Source: Azonexus sp.
GTDB lineage: Bacteria; Pseudomonadota; Gammaproteobacteria; Burkholderiales; Rhodocyclaceae
Direction: 5' to 3'
DNA length: 8,530 nt
NCBI GenBank assembly: GCA_030697085.1
Contig: JAUYQT010000553.1
Coordinates: 1 to 8,530 of the forward strand
Shown: piece by piece, positions 1 to 5,680 of the stretch
How the letters are laid out: each line of letters begins with the position of its first letter
Position numbering within the stretch: the stretch's first letter is position 1
Program-made: the position numbers and the translations under genes
The notes under the pieces: model-generated
The model's input: the letters and a program-made list of their open reading frames with translations, nothing else
The model's database searches: none
Told to the model about the DNA's origin: nothing

Positions 1-1
1 T

Positions 2-208
2 GACCCGCCAGGAATGACGCTTCTTCAGTGCAACGGTAAAGAGGGGGATCAGACGGTTTTTCATTTCCATATGCATGTGCTGCCCCGTCATGGCAATGAT
101 GGAGTCGCCTTGTCCTGGCCCCGCAAAGACCCTTCATGTGAACAGCTGGAAGCGTCTGCCGAGAGGATTCGGCTGGAGTTATCAAGCAACAATAATTTGA
201 ACAATTGA
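2..208 (+). CDS. HIT-family (histidine triad) nucleotide-binding protein, C-terminal part
   Basis: The gene runs in from the left edge: the frame is open from base 2 and ends at TGA 206-208, giving the last 68 residues. The visible part contains the histidine triad HFHMHVLPR (fragment residues 21-29; His21, His23 and His25), preceded by a stretch of the LLQCNG...GQTV type that leads into the triad in HIT hydrolases. HIT proteins hydrolyse or transfer nucleotidyl groups from small nucleotide conjugates, with the middle His as nucleophile; they are cytosolic. An ATG at 14-16 is internal to the family's conserved region, so it is not the true start. The tail after the triad is polar and ends in an Asn-rich stretch. 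The exact substrate cannot be told from this fragment. The family call is firm; the subfamily is open. Confidence 0.88.
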   Translation, partial: DPPGMTLLQCNGKEGDQTVFHFHMHVLPRHGNDGVALSWPRKDPSCEQLEASAERIRLELSSNNNLNN

Positions 209-278
209 AGTTAGACCTGCTGATTCGCAAGCGGCTGGCGAACCCATCGGTAGATTTGGTCTGGGTTTAGGGAAGATA

Positions 279-305
279 GTGTCCACGATCAACGCGAGTG
301 GACAC
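279..305. repeat. Perfect 8-bp inverted repeat just upstream of the orfA fragment
   Basis: GTGTCCAC (279-286) and GTGGACAC (298-305) are exact reverse complements separated by 11 bases. The right arm ends one base before the ATG at 307, so a hairpin would sit where the ribosome must bind. It could limit translation of the transposase gene, as structures at IS left ends often do, or be an operator. Function is inferred. Confidence 0.55.
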
Positions 306-306
306 C

Positions 307-462
307 ATGAACATCGAGAAGGCGGACCGTCGCAGGCGGTATCACCAAGAAGAACTCAAGCAAGTCATTATTAAAGCCTGCTGGGAACCGGGCGTTTCGG
401 TTTCCGGTATTGCACTGACCCGTGGCGTGAATCCAAACCAGGTCCGGCGCTGGATGAAATAA
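307..462 (+). pseudogene. Truncated IS66-type transposase accessory protein (OrfA/TnpA) fragment
   Basis: An ATG at 307 opens a 51-codon frame ending at TAA 460-462. The product starts MNIEKADRRRRYHQEEL and continues to a helix-turn-helix-like end with GVSVSGIALTRGVNPNQVRR (residues 29-48), followed by WMK. This matches the N-terminal HTH of IS66 OrfA proteins: an arginine-rich start, a PGVSV turn, an 'A..hGvN.N...rW' recognition helix. Intact OrfA proteins are roughly twice this length. Reading past the stop in the same frame gives KQERLLAWRSSVD and a second stop, so the gene has lost its C-terminal part. It probably makes no functional transposition protein, though a small DNA-binding peptide cannot be excluded. 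The family call is fairly safe; loss of function is inferred from length. Confidence 0.72.
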
Positions 463-518
463 AAGCAGGAGAGATTGCTTGCCTGGCGGAGTTCAGTTGA
501 CTGAAGAAATGGAAATGC

Positions 519-566
519 ATCCGATAGAGTGAGTGATGGGTTGGTTCATCGCTCACTCTATCGGAT
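519..566 (-). terminator. Strong 20-bp hairpin downstream of rne, probable transcript end or 3' stabiliser
   Basis: The arms 519-538 and 547-566 pair over 20 positions: 19 Watson-Crick pairs and one T-G, with loop GGTTGGTT. On the minus strand the structure begins 12 bases after the rne stop, which is a tandem TAATAA. The bases following the stem on that strand (GCATTTCCATTTCTTC) are T-rich but lack a clean T run, so this is not a textbook intrinsic terminator. It may still end or protect the rne mRNA. Read on the plus strand it would equally block transcription entering rne from the IS remnant. The structure is seen directly; its role is inferred. Confidence 0.6.
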
Positions 567-577
567 AAGTTGCTTTA

Positions 578-3259
578 TTACTTGATGGTTTCCACTGAGA
601 CCAATGGCGCTGTATCGGCCTGATTATCAAGCGGCTTTGCCTTGCGTGGCCGGCCGAGCTTGACTGGCGGTTCTGCTTGAGTAACGACTAAAGTGGCAGC
701 TGTTTGCACCATCATCAAGCCGCTATCTGCTAGCGTTTTCTCCAGACTCACCGGTGTTGCTGCGGCAATTTTGATGCTTTCCCCAACGTCGGCCGTAGTC
801 TGTGTAACGACGGGTGTTGGTTCAGCAATTGCCGGAGGTGCAAGCTCGGAAACAGCCGTGACAATTTCCGCAGCAATGGGTTCGGCTTGAGCGACAGGTA
901 GCGCTTCGACGATTGGTGCGATTTCCTGCGCTGGAGCTGGAGCTGGAGCCGGAGCCGGAGCCGCCGGGGCTGGAATGACTACGATCACTGGCTCCTGATT
1001 GATTACCGGAGCGGTGGGTTCAATCGCCACTGGTGAGTTTTCCTGTGCTGGAGACTCGTTTGCGCTGCTCTCAACTTCATTGCGGCGCTCGCTACGGCCA
1101 CGACCACCACGACGACCACGGCGACGAGCACCTTGTTCTTCGTTAATACCTGTTGCTTCCTGGCCTTCGGTCATGTTGTCAGGTGCAAGGATGGCGATAG
1201 GCGCTGCTGCAGTTTCAGGCGCCAGCTTGTTTTCCACTACTTCCGGTTGCTGGCGTTGGCGCTCCTTGCGCTCGCCACGCGGGCGACGTTCTTGACGTTC
1301 GGCATTGGCTGCGGTCGACTCATCACGCGGCGGCTTTTCGACATTGCGTTCGTTGCGATTGGCACGTTCCGGACGCTCCGGACGCTCCGTGCTGCGCGGT
1401 TCGATGGTCTCTTCGGTGTTACGGCTACTGTTACGACCGCCACGGCGATTATCGCGTCCTTCGCTGCGTTCACGACGACCGTCCTTGCGGGCTTCGCGTG
1501 GCTTCCGGGTCAGCTCGGCGGCTGGTGCTGGCTCAGCCGCTTTCGGCGGGGTACGGAACCAGGAGAAGATCTTCGAGAACAAGCCGCTATCCGTTTGAGC
1601 AGGTGCTGCGGTCGATACCTCAACCGTCTTTTCAGCCATGATGGGTGCTGGCTTCTCGGGTGAAACTCCCTTGATAACGGCTTCCTGGCGCGGCTTTACG
1701 GCCTCTTGTTGTGTTGCCTGCTTGATCGCTTCCTCAATTGGCGCGTCTACCATCTTATAAGATGGCTCGCGAATCTCTTCGCTGTTCAAGTCATCGTGGC
1801 GCAGACGGGTGATGGTATGGGCCGGCGTTTCCAGATGAATGTTCGGGATGAGCAGAATAGTTGCCTTGTGGCGAGACTCGATGGCCTGAATGTCCGGACG
1901 CTTTTCGTTGAGCAGAAAGGTCGCGACATCAACCGGAACCTGGACATGGACGGCGCCTGTATTTTCCTTCATCGCTTCTTCTTCGAGAATACGCAGGATA
2001 TGTAGCGCTGCGGATTCGGTCGAGCGGATGTGGCCGGTGCCGGTACAGCGCGGGCACGAGATGTAGCTGGTTTCAGCCAAGGCAGGGCGCAGGCGTTGAC
2101 GGGATAGTTCCATCAAACCGAAGCGGCTGATCTTGCCCATTTGAACGCGGGCGCGGTCAAAACGCAGCGCATCGCGCAGGCGATTTTCCACTTCGCGCTG
2201 ATTGCGCGGGTTTTCCATGTCGATGAAGTCAATGACAATCAGGCCGCCGAGGTCGCGCAGGCGGAGCTGGCGGGCCAGTTCTTCAGCAGCCTCCAGGTTG
2301 GTTTTGAAGGCGGTTTCTTCGATATCAGCGCCCTTGGTCGAGCGGCCCGAGTTGACGTCGACGGCGACCAAAGCTTCGGTATGGTCGATCACAATCGCGC
2401 CGCCGGAAGGCAGGTTCACCTGACGGCCAAAGGCGGTTTCGATCTGGTGTTCAATCTGGAAACGGGAAAATAGCGGCACATCATCGTGGTAGCGTTTGAC
2501 GCGATGGACGTTGCCCGGCATGACCGTGTCCATAAAAGCACGGGCCTGTTCGTAAACCTCGTCAGTGTCGATCAGGATCTCACCGATTTCTGGCTGGAAG
2601 TAATCGCGAATGGCGCGGATAACCAGGCTGCCTTCGAGATAAATCAGGAATGCGCCGCTTTGTTGCTTGGCCGCGCCTTCAATGGCTGACCACAGTTGCA
2701 GCAAGTAATTCAGATCCCACTGCAGTTCTTCAGCCTGACGGCCGATGGCGGCAGTGCGGGCGATCAGGCTCATGCCGTTTGGCACTTCGAGCTGATCCAT
2801 GGTTTCGCGCAGTTCCGTGCGCTCATCACCATCAACACGACGGGAGACGCCGCCGCCACGCGGGTTGTTCGGCATCAGAACCAGGTAGCGGCCAGCCAGG
2901 GAAACGTAGGTGGTGAGGGCTGCGCCCTTGTTACCACGTTCATCCTTGTCAACCTGAACGATCAGTTCCTGGCCCTCTTTCAGGGCTTCGCTGATTTTGG
3001 CGCGACCCGACTCAACGCCGGGTTGGAAAAATATGCGGGAAACTTCCTTGAAGGGCAAAAAGCCGTGGCGGTCCGCACCGTAGTCGACGAAGCAGGCTTC
3101 GAGACTGGGTTCGATGCGGGTAATGACCCCCTTGTAGATATTGCTTTTGCGTTGTTCCTTGGCGGCCGATTCAATGTCTAGATCAATCAGTTTCTGACCA
3201 TCAACTATGGCAACACGGAGTTCTTCGGCCTGTGTCGCGTTAAAGAGCATGCGTTTCAT
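578..3259 (-). CDS. rne: Ribonuclease E, endoribonuclease and degradosome scaffold
   Basis: This single-strand endoribonuclease drives mRNA decay and the maturation of rRNA and tRNA, usually at the inner membrane face. The start chosen is ATG at 3259 (893 aa, MKRMLFNATQAEELRV), which matches the E. coli N-terminus and has GGGAG 10 bases upstream. An in-frame ATG 30 bases earlier would add ten unconserved residues. Order of parts: S1 domain about 37-120; RNase H-like and DNase I-like catalytic core to about 400, with the metal-binding aspartates in VAVDVNSG (Asp301) and IVIDFIDM (Asp344); zinc-link CPRC (Cys402, Cys405); small domain to about 510. Then follow an amphipathic LFSKIFSWF (560-568), probably the membrane anchor, an Arg/Glu-rich segment 583-670, an RNA-binding-like Arg cluster ARRRGRRGGRGR (711-722), a Pro/Ala repeat 764-777 and a GRPRK motif near 869. 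E. coli RNase E is 1061 aa, so the tail is shorter here. Membership is certain; tail roles are inferred. Confidence 0.97.
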   Translation of the reverse strand: MKRMLFNATQAEELRVAIVDGQKLIDLDIESAAKEQRKSNIYKGVITRIEPSLEACFVDYGADRHGFLPFKEVSRIFFQPGVESGRAKISEALKEGQELIVQVDKDERGNKGAALTTYVSLAGRYLVLMPNNPRGGGVSRRVDGDERTELRETMDQLEVPNGMSLIARTAAIGRQAEELQWDLNYLLQLWSAIEGAAKQQSGAFLIYLEGSLVIRAIRDYFQPEIGEILIDTDEVYEQARAFMDTVMPGNVHRVKRYHDDVPLFSRFQIEHQIETAFGRQVNLPSGGAIVIDHTEALVAVDVNSGRSTKGADIEETAFKTNLEAAEELARQLRLRDLGGLIVIDFIDMENPRNQREVENRLRDALRFDRARVQMGKISRFGLMELSRQRLRPALAETSYISCPRCTGTGHIRSTESAALHILRILEEEAMKENTGAVHVQVPVDVATFLLNEKRPDIQAIESRHKATILLIPNIHLETPAHTITRLRHDDLNSEEIREPSYKMVDAPIEEAIKQATQQEAVKPRQEAVIKGVSPEKPAPIMAEKTVEVSTAAPAQTDSGLFSKIFSWFRTPPKAAEPAPAAELTRKPREARKDGRRERSEGRDNRRGGRNSSRNTEETIEPRSTERPERPERANRNERNVEKPPRDESTAANAERQERRPRGERKERQRQQPEVVENKLAPETAAAPIAILAPDNMTEGQEATGINEEQGARRRGRRGGRGRSERRNEVESSANESPAQENSPVAIEPTAPVINQEPVIVVIPAPAAPAPAPAPAPAQEIAPIVEALPVAQAEPIAAEIVTAVSELAPPAIAEPTPVVTQTTADVGESIKIAAATPVSLEKTLADSGLMMVQTAATLVVTQAEPPVKLGRPRKAKPLDNQADTAPLVSVETIK
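933..962. repeat. Hexanucleotide tandem repeat inside rne coding the Ala-Pro tract
   Basis: Five consecutive GGAGCT/GGAGCC units on the plus strand encode alternating Ala and Pro in RNase E on the minus strand. In-frame hexamers of this kind can expand or contract without breaking the frame, so the linker length may vary between strains. The repeats are seen; variability is inferred. Confidence 0.7.
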
Positions 3260-3269
3260 TATTTTGGGG

Positions 3270-3274
3270 CTCCC
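3270..3274 (-). promoter_or_regulatory. Ribosome binding site that decides the rne start
   Basis: The minus strand reads GGGAG here, 10 bases before ATG 3259. The longer in-frame start at 3289 has no comparable purine motif and would place this site within coding sequence. The site sits in TGGGAGCCCCA, which could fold into a tiny 4-bp stem over the SD. Confidence 0.65.
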
Positions 3275-3380
3275 AGCGCACCAAAGCACACAGCAATGGA
3301 GCGCCCGGGCAGGCAGCGACGTTTTCAGTTATCGGGTTGCATATTTAGTGAAGGCAAAGGCGATGATGAAAGTGCTGATC

Positions 3381-3419
3381 AAAAAACAGTCGCGTTATTT
3401 TTTATTGAAAGGCGCGACT
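3381..3419 (-). terminator. Terminator-like hairpin with T6 tract in the rne leader
   Basis: On the minus strand AGTCGCG (3419-3413) pairs exactly with CGCGACT (3394-3388) around an 18-base A/T-rich loop; two further G-T pairs can extend the stem. G and then TTTTTT (3386-3381) follow at once. This has the form of an intrinsic terminator reading toward rne, about 120 bases before its start codon. It may be a leader attenuator, a stop for a short upstream transcript, or a leader hairpin sensed by RNase E itself. The plus strand has no T run after the stem. The long loop lowers confidence in true termination. Confidence 0.42.
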
Positions 3420-3525
3420 TGAAAATTCCTGCGACGGGCAATCCGTGCGTGCTTACGGCGGGCTAATCCATTAACATCACTACTTTTGGTGAGTGAACTT
3501 AACCAGTCGTTTTACGTTGCTTTGG

Positions 3526-3544
3526 CTTGCGCACGTCGCGCAAG
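3526..3544. repeat. Hairpin CTTGCGC/GCGCAAG in the rne-rluC intergenic region
   Basis: A perfect 7-bp inverted repeat with a 5-base loop (ACGTC). It lies 267 bases upstream of the rne start and 114 bases before rluC. No T run follows on either strand, so it does not look like a terminator. It could be part of a structured rne leader or a protein-binding palindrome. Confidence 0.5.
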
Positions 3545-3572
3545 TGAGTCTTCGAAACCTGCCGCCTGGCGG

Positions 3573-3589
3573 TCGCGCTATTAGCGCGA
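3573..3589. repeat. Hairpin TCGCGCT/AGCGCGA in the rne-rluC intergenic region
   Basis: A perfect 7-bp inverted repeat around a 3-base ATT loop, 28 bases beyond the previous hairpin. It is GC-rich and compact, so it would fold readily in RNA from either strand. E. coli rne has a long leader of about 360 nt with hairpins used for autoregulation; a similar role here is inference. Confidence 0.5.
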
Positions 3590-3644
3590 GGCAAACGGTC
3601 TAACAGTTCTGAATCTCTTGCAAACCGAGACGTAAAACGCAGGC

Positions 3645-3650
3645 AGTATA
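3645..3650 (-). promoter_or_regulatory. Possible -10 element for rne (TATACT)
   Basis: The minus strand reads TATACT, five of six matches to the sigma70 -10 box, which would start transcription near 3638 and give a leader of about 380 nt that includes all the hairpins noted above. No good -35 is visible at 16-18 bases. The same AT-rich patch read on the plus strand offers TATATT right before the rluC ATG. Weak candidate. Confidence 0.25.
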
Positions 3651-3657
3651 TTTCAAA

Positions 3658-4674
3658 ATGAACAGCACTGGTAACAATTCGGTCACCCATGTCGTGATCA
3701 GTGAAGAGGAACAAGGCCAGCGGATCGATAATTTTTTGATCCGCTGTTGCAAGGGGGTGCCGAAGAGCCATCTCTATCGTATTTTGCGAAGTGGTGAGGT
3801 ACGGGTAAATAGTGGGCGGATCGATGCGACCTACCGACTCCGTTTGGGTGACATGTTGCGTATTCCGCCAATCCGGATTGCTGAGCGGCCACAGATTGAA
3901 GTTGATGAGGTTGCCAAGCAGCGGGTTGATTTGCCGATCATTTATGAAGATGAGGCGATGCTGGTGATCAACAAGCCGGAAGGCGTTGCGGTGCACGGCG
4001 GTAGCGGGGTTAGTTTTGGTGTGATTGAAGCTTTGCGCCGGCAAAGGCCGCAAGCAAAATTCCTCGAATTGGCGCACCGCCTGGACCGTGAAACCTCCGG
4101 CGTTCTGCTCGTTGGTAAAAAGCGTTTGGCGCTGACTGCCTTGCATGACATGTTCCGCGAACATGGCGCCGGGGCTGACAAGCGCTATCTGGTGTTGGTT
4201 AAAGGTCGCTGGATGAACGCAACGCAGCATGTCAAATTGCCGCTGCACAAATACCTGACGGAAAGTGGCGAGCGGCGGGTTTCGGTCAACCCTGAGGGCA
4301 AGGCGTCGCATACTATTTTTCGCCTCCTGGCCCGTTGGCCGGAGATGAGCCTGCTTGAAGCGCAGCTAAAAACCGGGCGGACGCATCAAATTCGCGTGCA
4401 TCTGGCGCATCTCGGCTTCCCGATCCTCGGTGATGAGAAATATGGTGAGTTCGCTTTAAACAAAAATCTCAAGCGTGATGGTCTGAAACGCATGGCCTTG
4501 CATGCCTGGCGAATGGCATTCCAGCATCCGCTGACGGCGGAGCCGCTTGAATGTATTGCGCCGGTGCCTGAGGGATTCACGTCTTATATTGCTGCGGTCG
4601 ACCGGCAAAAAGCACGAGAATTCACGGCCGAAAACATGAGTGATATTTTTGCGAAGGGTTTGAAAAACGAATGA
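3658..4674 (+). CDS. rluC: 23S rRNA pseudouridine synthase RluC
   Basis: RluC converts uridines 955, 2504 and 2580 of 23S rRNA (E. coli numbering) to pseudouridine, in the cytosol during large-subunit assembly. The 338-residue product has an S4 RNA-binding domain near residues 20-70 (QRIDNFL, KGVPKSHLYRILRSGEVRVN), then the RluA-type catalytic domain. The catalytic aspartate is Asp143 in HRLDRETSG; AVHGGSGVSFGVIE (111-124) and the RTHQIRVH motif (241-248) are typical and support RluC over RluD. The start at ATG 3658 fits the E. coli N-terminus, but the SD is weak (only AGG about 15 bases upstream). It is divergent from rne, as in E. coli, and heads an overlapping four-gene unit; its stop overlaps the next start as ATGA. 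Assignment to RluC rather than another RluA member rests on motif likeness and synteny. Confidence 0.94.
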   Translation: MNSTGNNSVTHVVISEEEQGQRIDNFLIRCCKGVPKSHLYRILRSGEVRVNSGRIDATYRLRLGDMLRIPPIRIAERPQIEVDEVAKQRVDLPIIYEDEAMLVINKPEGVAVHGGSGVSFGVIEALRRQRPQAKFLELAHRLDRETSGVLLVGKKRLALTALHDMFREHGAGADKRYLVLVKGRWMNATQHVKLPLHKYLTESGERRVSVNPEGKASHTIFRLLARWPEMSLLEAQLKTGRTHQIRVHLAHLGFPILGDEKYGEFALNKNLKRDGLKRMALHAWRMAFQHPLTAEPLECIAPVPEGFTSYIAAVDRQKAREFTAENMSDIFAKGLKNE

Positions 4675-5321
4675 AATATGAATTGATCGTTTTTGATTGG
4701 GATGGCACGCTGCTTGATTCGGCTGGCGCCATTGTTCAGGCCATTCAGGCGGCCTGCCGCGACCTTGAATTACCGGTTCCCGATGATGCGCGGGCACGTC
4801 ATGTGATTGGTCTGGGCTTGATTGATGCGATGCGTCACGCGGTGCCGAATTTGGCGCCTGAGCGCTATCCAATCGTTGCTGACCGCTACCGCTTTCACTA
4901 TCTGGCCGGCGATCATCAACTTACTTTGTTTGCCGGTGTTCGTGAAATGCTGACTCGTCTACAGGCTGCCGGGCACATTTTGACCGTGGCTACCGGTAAA
5001 AGTCGCCATGGTCTTGATCGGGCGCTGGATCATTCCGGATTGCGCCCGTTTTTTCAGGCAACACGCTGTGCCGACGAGTGTCATTCCAAGCCACATCCGC
5101 AAATGCTCGAGGAGTTGATGGCGGAATTTGGCGTCGCCGCCATGTCGACCGTCATGATCGGTGATACTTCGCATGATCTTCTCATGGCCCGCAATGCCGG
5201 TGTTGATAGCCTGGGTGTGACCTATGGCGCTCACCCGCACGAGCATCTCCTGGAGTGCCAGCCATTAACCTGTTTGCATGATGTGCCGGAACTTGACCAG
5301 TGGTTGCATCGCTTCGCCTGA
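4671..5321 (+). CDS. HAD-superfamily phosphatase (phosphoglycolate phosphatase-like, subfamily IA)
   Basis: The 216-residue product carries all four HAD motifs: DWDGTL with nucleophile Asp9 and acid/base Asp11; the motif II threonine in VATGKS (Thr108); the lysine in SKPHP (Lys140); and GDTSHD (Asp165, Asp169), followed by MARNAG. The helical cap between motifs I and II (about 16-85) is the subfamily IA type found in phosphoglycolate phosphatases and related enzymes. It therefore probably removes phosphate from a small phosphorylated metabolite in the cytosol; the substrate cannot be read from the sequence, so no symbol is given. The start ATG overlaps the rluC stop by four bases, which suggests translational coupling. 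A HAD gene beside rluC is also known from Pseudomonas. The family is certain; phosphoglycolate specificity is only the nearest named match. Confidence 0.92.
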   Translation: MKYELIVFDWDGTLLDSAGAIVQAIQAACRDLELPVPDDARARHVIGLGLIDAMRHAVPNLAPERYPIVADRYRFHYLAGDHQLTLFAGVREMLTRLQAAGHILTVATGKSRHGLDRALDHSGLRPFFQATRCADECHSKPHPQMLEELMAEFGVAAMSTVMIGDTSHDLLMARNAGVDSLGVTYGAHPHEHLLECQPLTCLHDVPELDQWLHRFA

Positions 5322-5680
5322 TCTGTGCCAGTAATGAATTGGTCGATGCGGGGCCGGGTTGTCGCTTCAATATTGCCCGTTATGGTCGTGATGTGCCGGC
5401 CTTCGCAATCCGTTTCAAAGGCCAGGTTTTTGGCTACCTGAACGAATGTGGTCACGTTCCGGCCCAACTGGATTGGCAGCCTGGGGCGTTCTTCGATGAT
5501 TCCAAGCTATACTTGATTTGCTCGATTCATGGTGCACTTTATGCTCCGGAGACGGGAAGATGTCTCAGTGGGCGTTGTCAGGGAAAAGGTTTGAAACCTC
5601 TCAAGCTTTGCGAGATCGAATCAAAAGTATTTTTAGAGCAAGAGAGTAATGATGGATATACCTCAATCCCCCCCAAATGA
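5300..5680 (+). CDS. Small Rieske [2Fe-2S] ferredoxin-like protein
   Basis: A 126-residue protein with a Rieske iron-sulfur motif: C-x-H at Cys50/His52 (CGH) and C-x2-H at Cys74/His77 (CSIH), 21 residues apart, followed by GALYAPETGRC, typical of Rieske domains. Two Cys and two His would hold a [2Fe-2S] cluster. There is no signal peptide or membrane segment, so it is a soluble electron carrier or oxygenase-type ferredoxin; its redox partner is unknown. The start used is GTG at 5300, overlapping the HAD gene by 22 bases; no ATG lies before the conserved LICASNELVD region, and nearby TTG/CTG codons are alternatives. The end overlaps the sppA start by 32 bases. A second Cys pair (Cys88, Cys93) follows the motif. 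The domain is certain; start and physiological role are not. Confidence 0.9.
   Translation: MVASLRLICASNELVDAGPGCRFNIARYGRDVPAFAIRFKGQVFGYLNECGHVPAQLDWQPGAFFDDSKLYLICSIHGALYAPETGRCLSGRCQGKGLKPLKLCEIESKVFLEQESNDGYTSIPPK

Larger units (their letters stand above)
227..517 (+). mobile_element. IS66-family insertion sequence remnant (left end)
   Basis: This lies in the roughly 370 bases between the HIT gene and the end of rne, which hold no intact gene. The segment at about 227-242 (GCAAGCGGCTGGCGAA) loosely resembles the GTAAGCG-type terminal repeat of IS66 elements, and it sits 80 bases before the start of an IS66 OrfA-like reading frame, a sensible distance for a left end. No tnpB or tnpC sequence and no matching right end are present, so the element is a stub that cannot move by itself. 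The right limit is only an estimate: it is set just before the hairpin at 519-566. The orfA fragment is the good evidence; the terminal repeat match is from memory and weak. Confidence 0.5.

Noticed and set aside
492..505. TTCAGT-TG-ACTGAA inverted repeat
   Set aside because: It is short and AT-rich, near the IS remnant edge; likely chance, with no linked signal.
371..556. 61-codon minus-strand open frame between rne and the HIT gene
   Set aside because: It runs through the hairpin and antisense to the IS66 fragment, with no recognisable protein content.
933..962. Short tandem repeat as a possible CRISPR
   Set aside because: Units are 6 bases with no spacers, and they are in frame with RNase E.
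1369..1388. Tandem CGGACGCTC units
   Set aside because: Only two nine-base copies, coding for Arg-Pro-Glu repeats in the RNase E tail; no separate meaning.
1133..1663. 176-codon plus-strand open frame within rne
   Set aside because: It is antisense to the Arg-rich RNase E tail; its low-complexity Thr/Ala/Arg content mirrors that tail.
2696..3181. 161-codon plus-strand open frame within rne
   Set aside because: It is antisense to the conserved catalytic half of RNase E, with no family resemblance.
3260..3289. Ten-residue N-terminal extension of RNase E (MLWCAGSPKI)
   Set aside because: It is not conserved, lacks an SD, and would put the GGGAG site within coding sequence.
3499..4311. 270-codon open frame on the minus strand opposite rluC
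   Set aside because: It lies mostly antisense to a clear RluC, shows no recognisable domain, and is explained by codon bias in a GC-rich gene.
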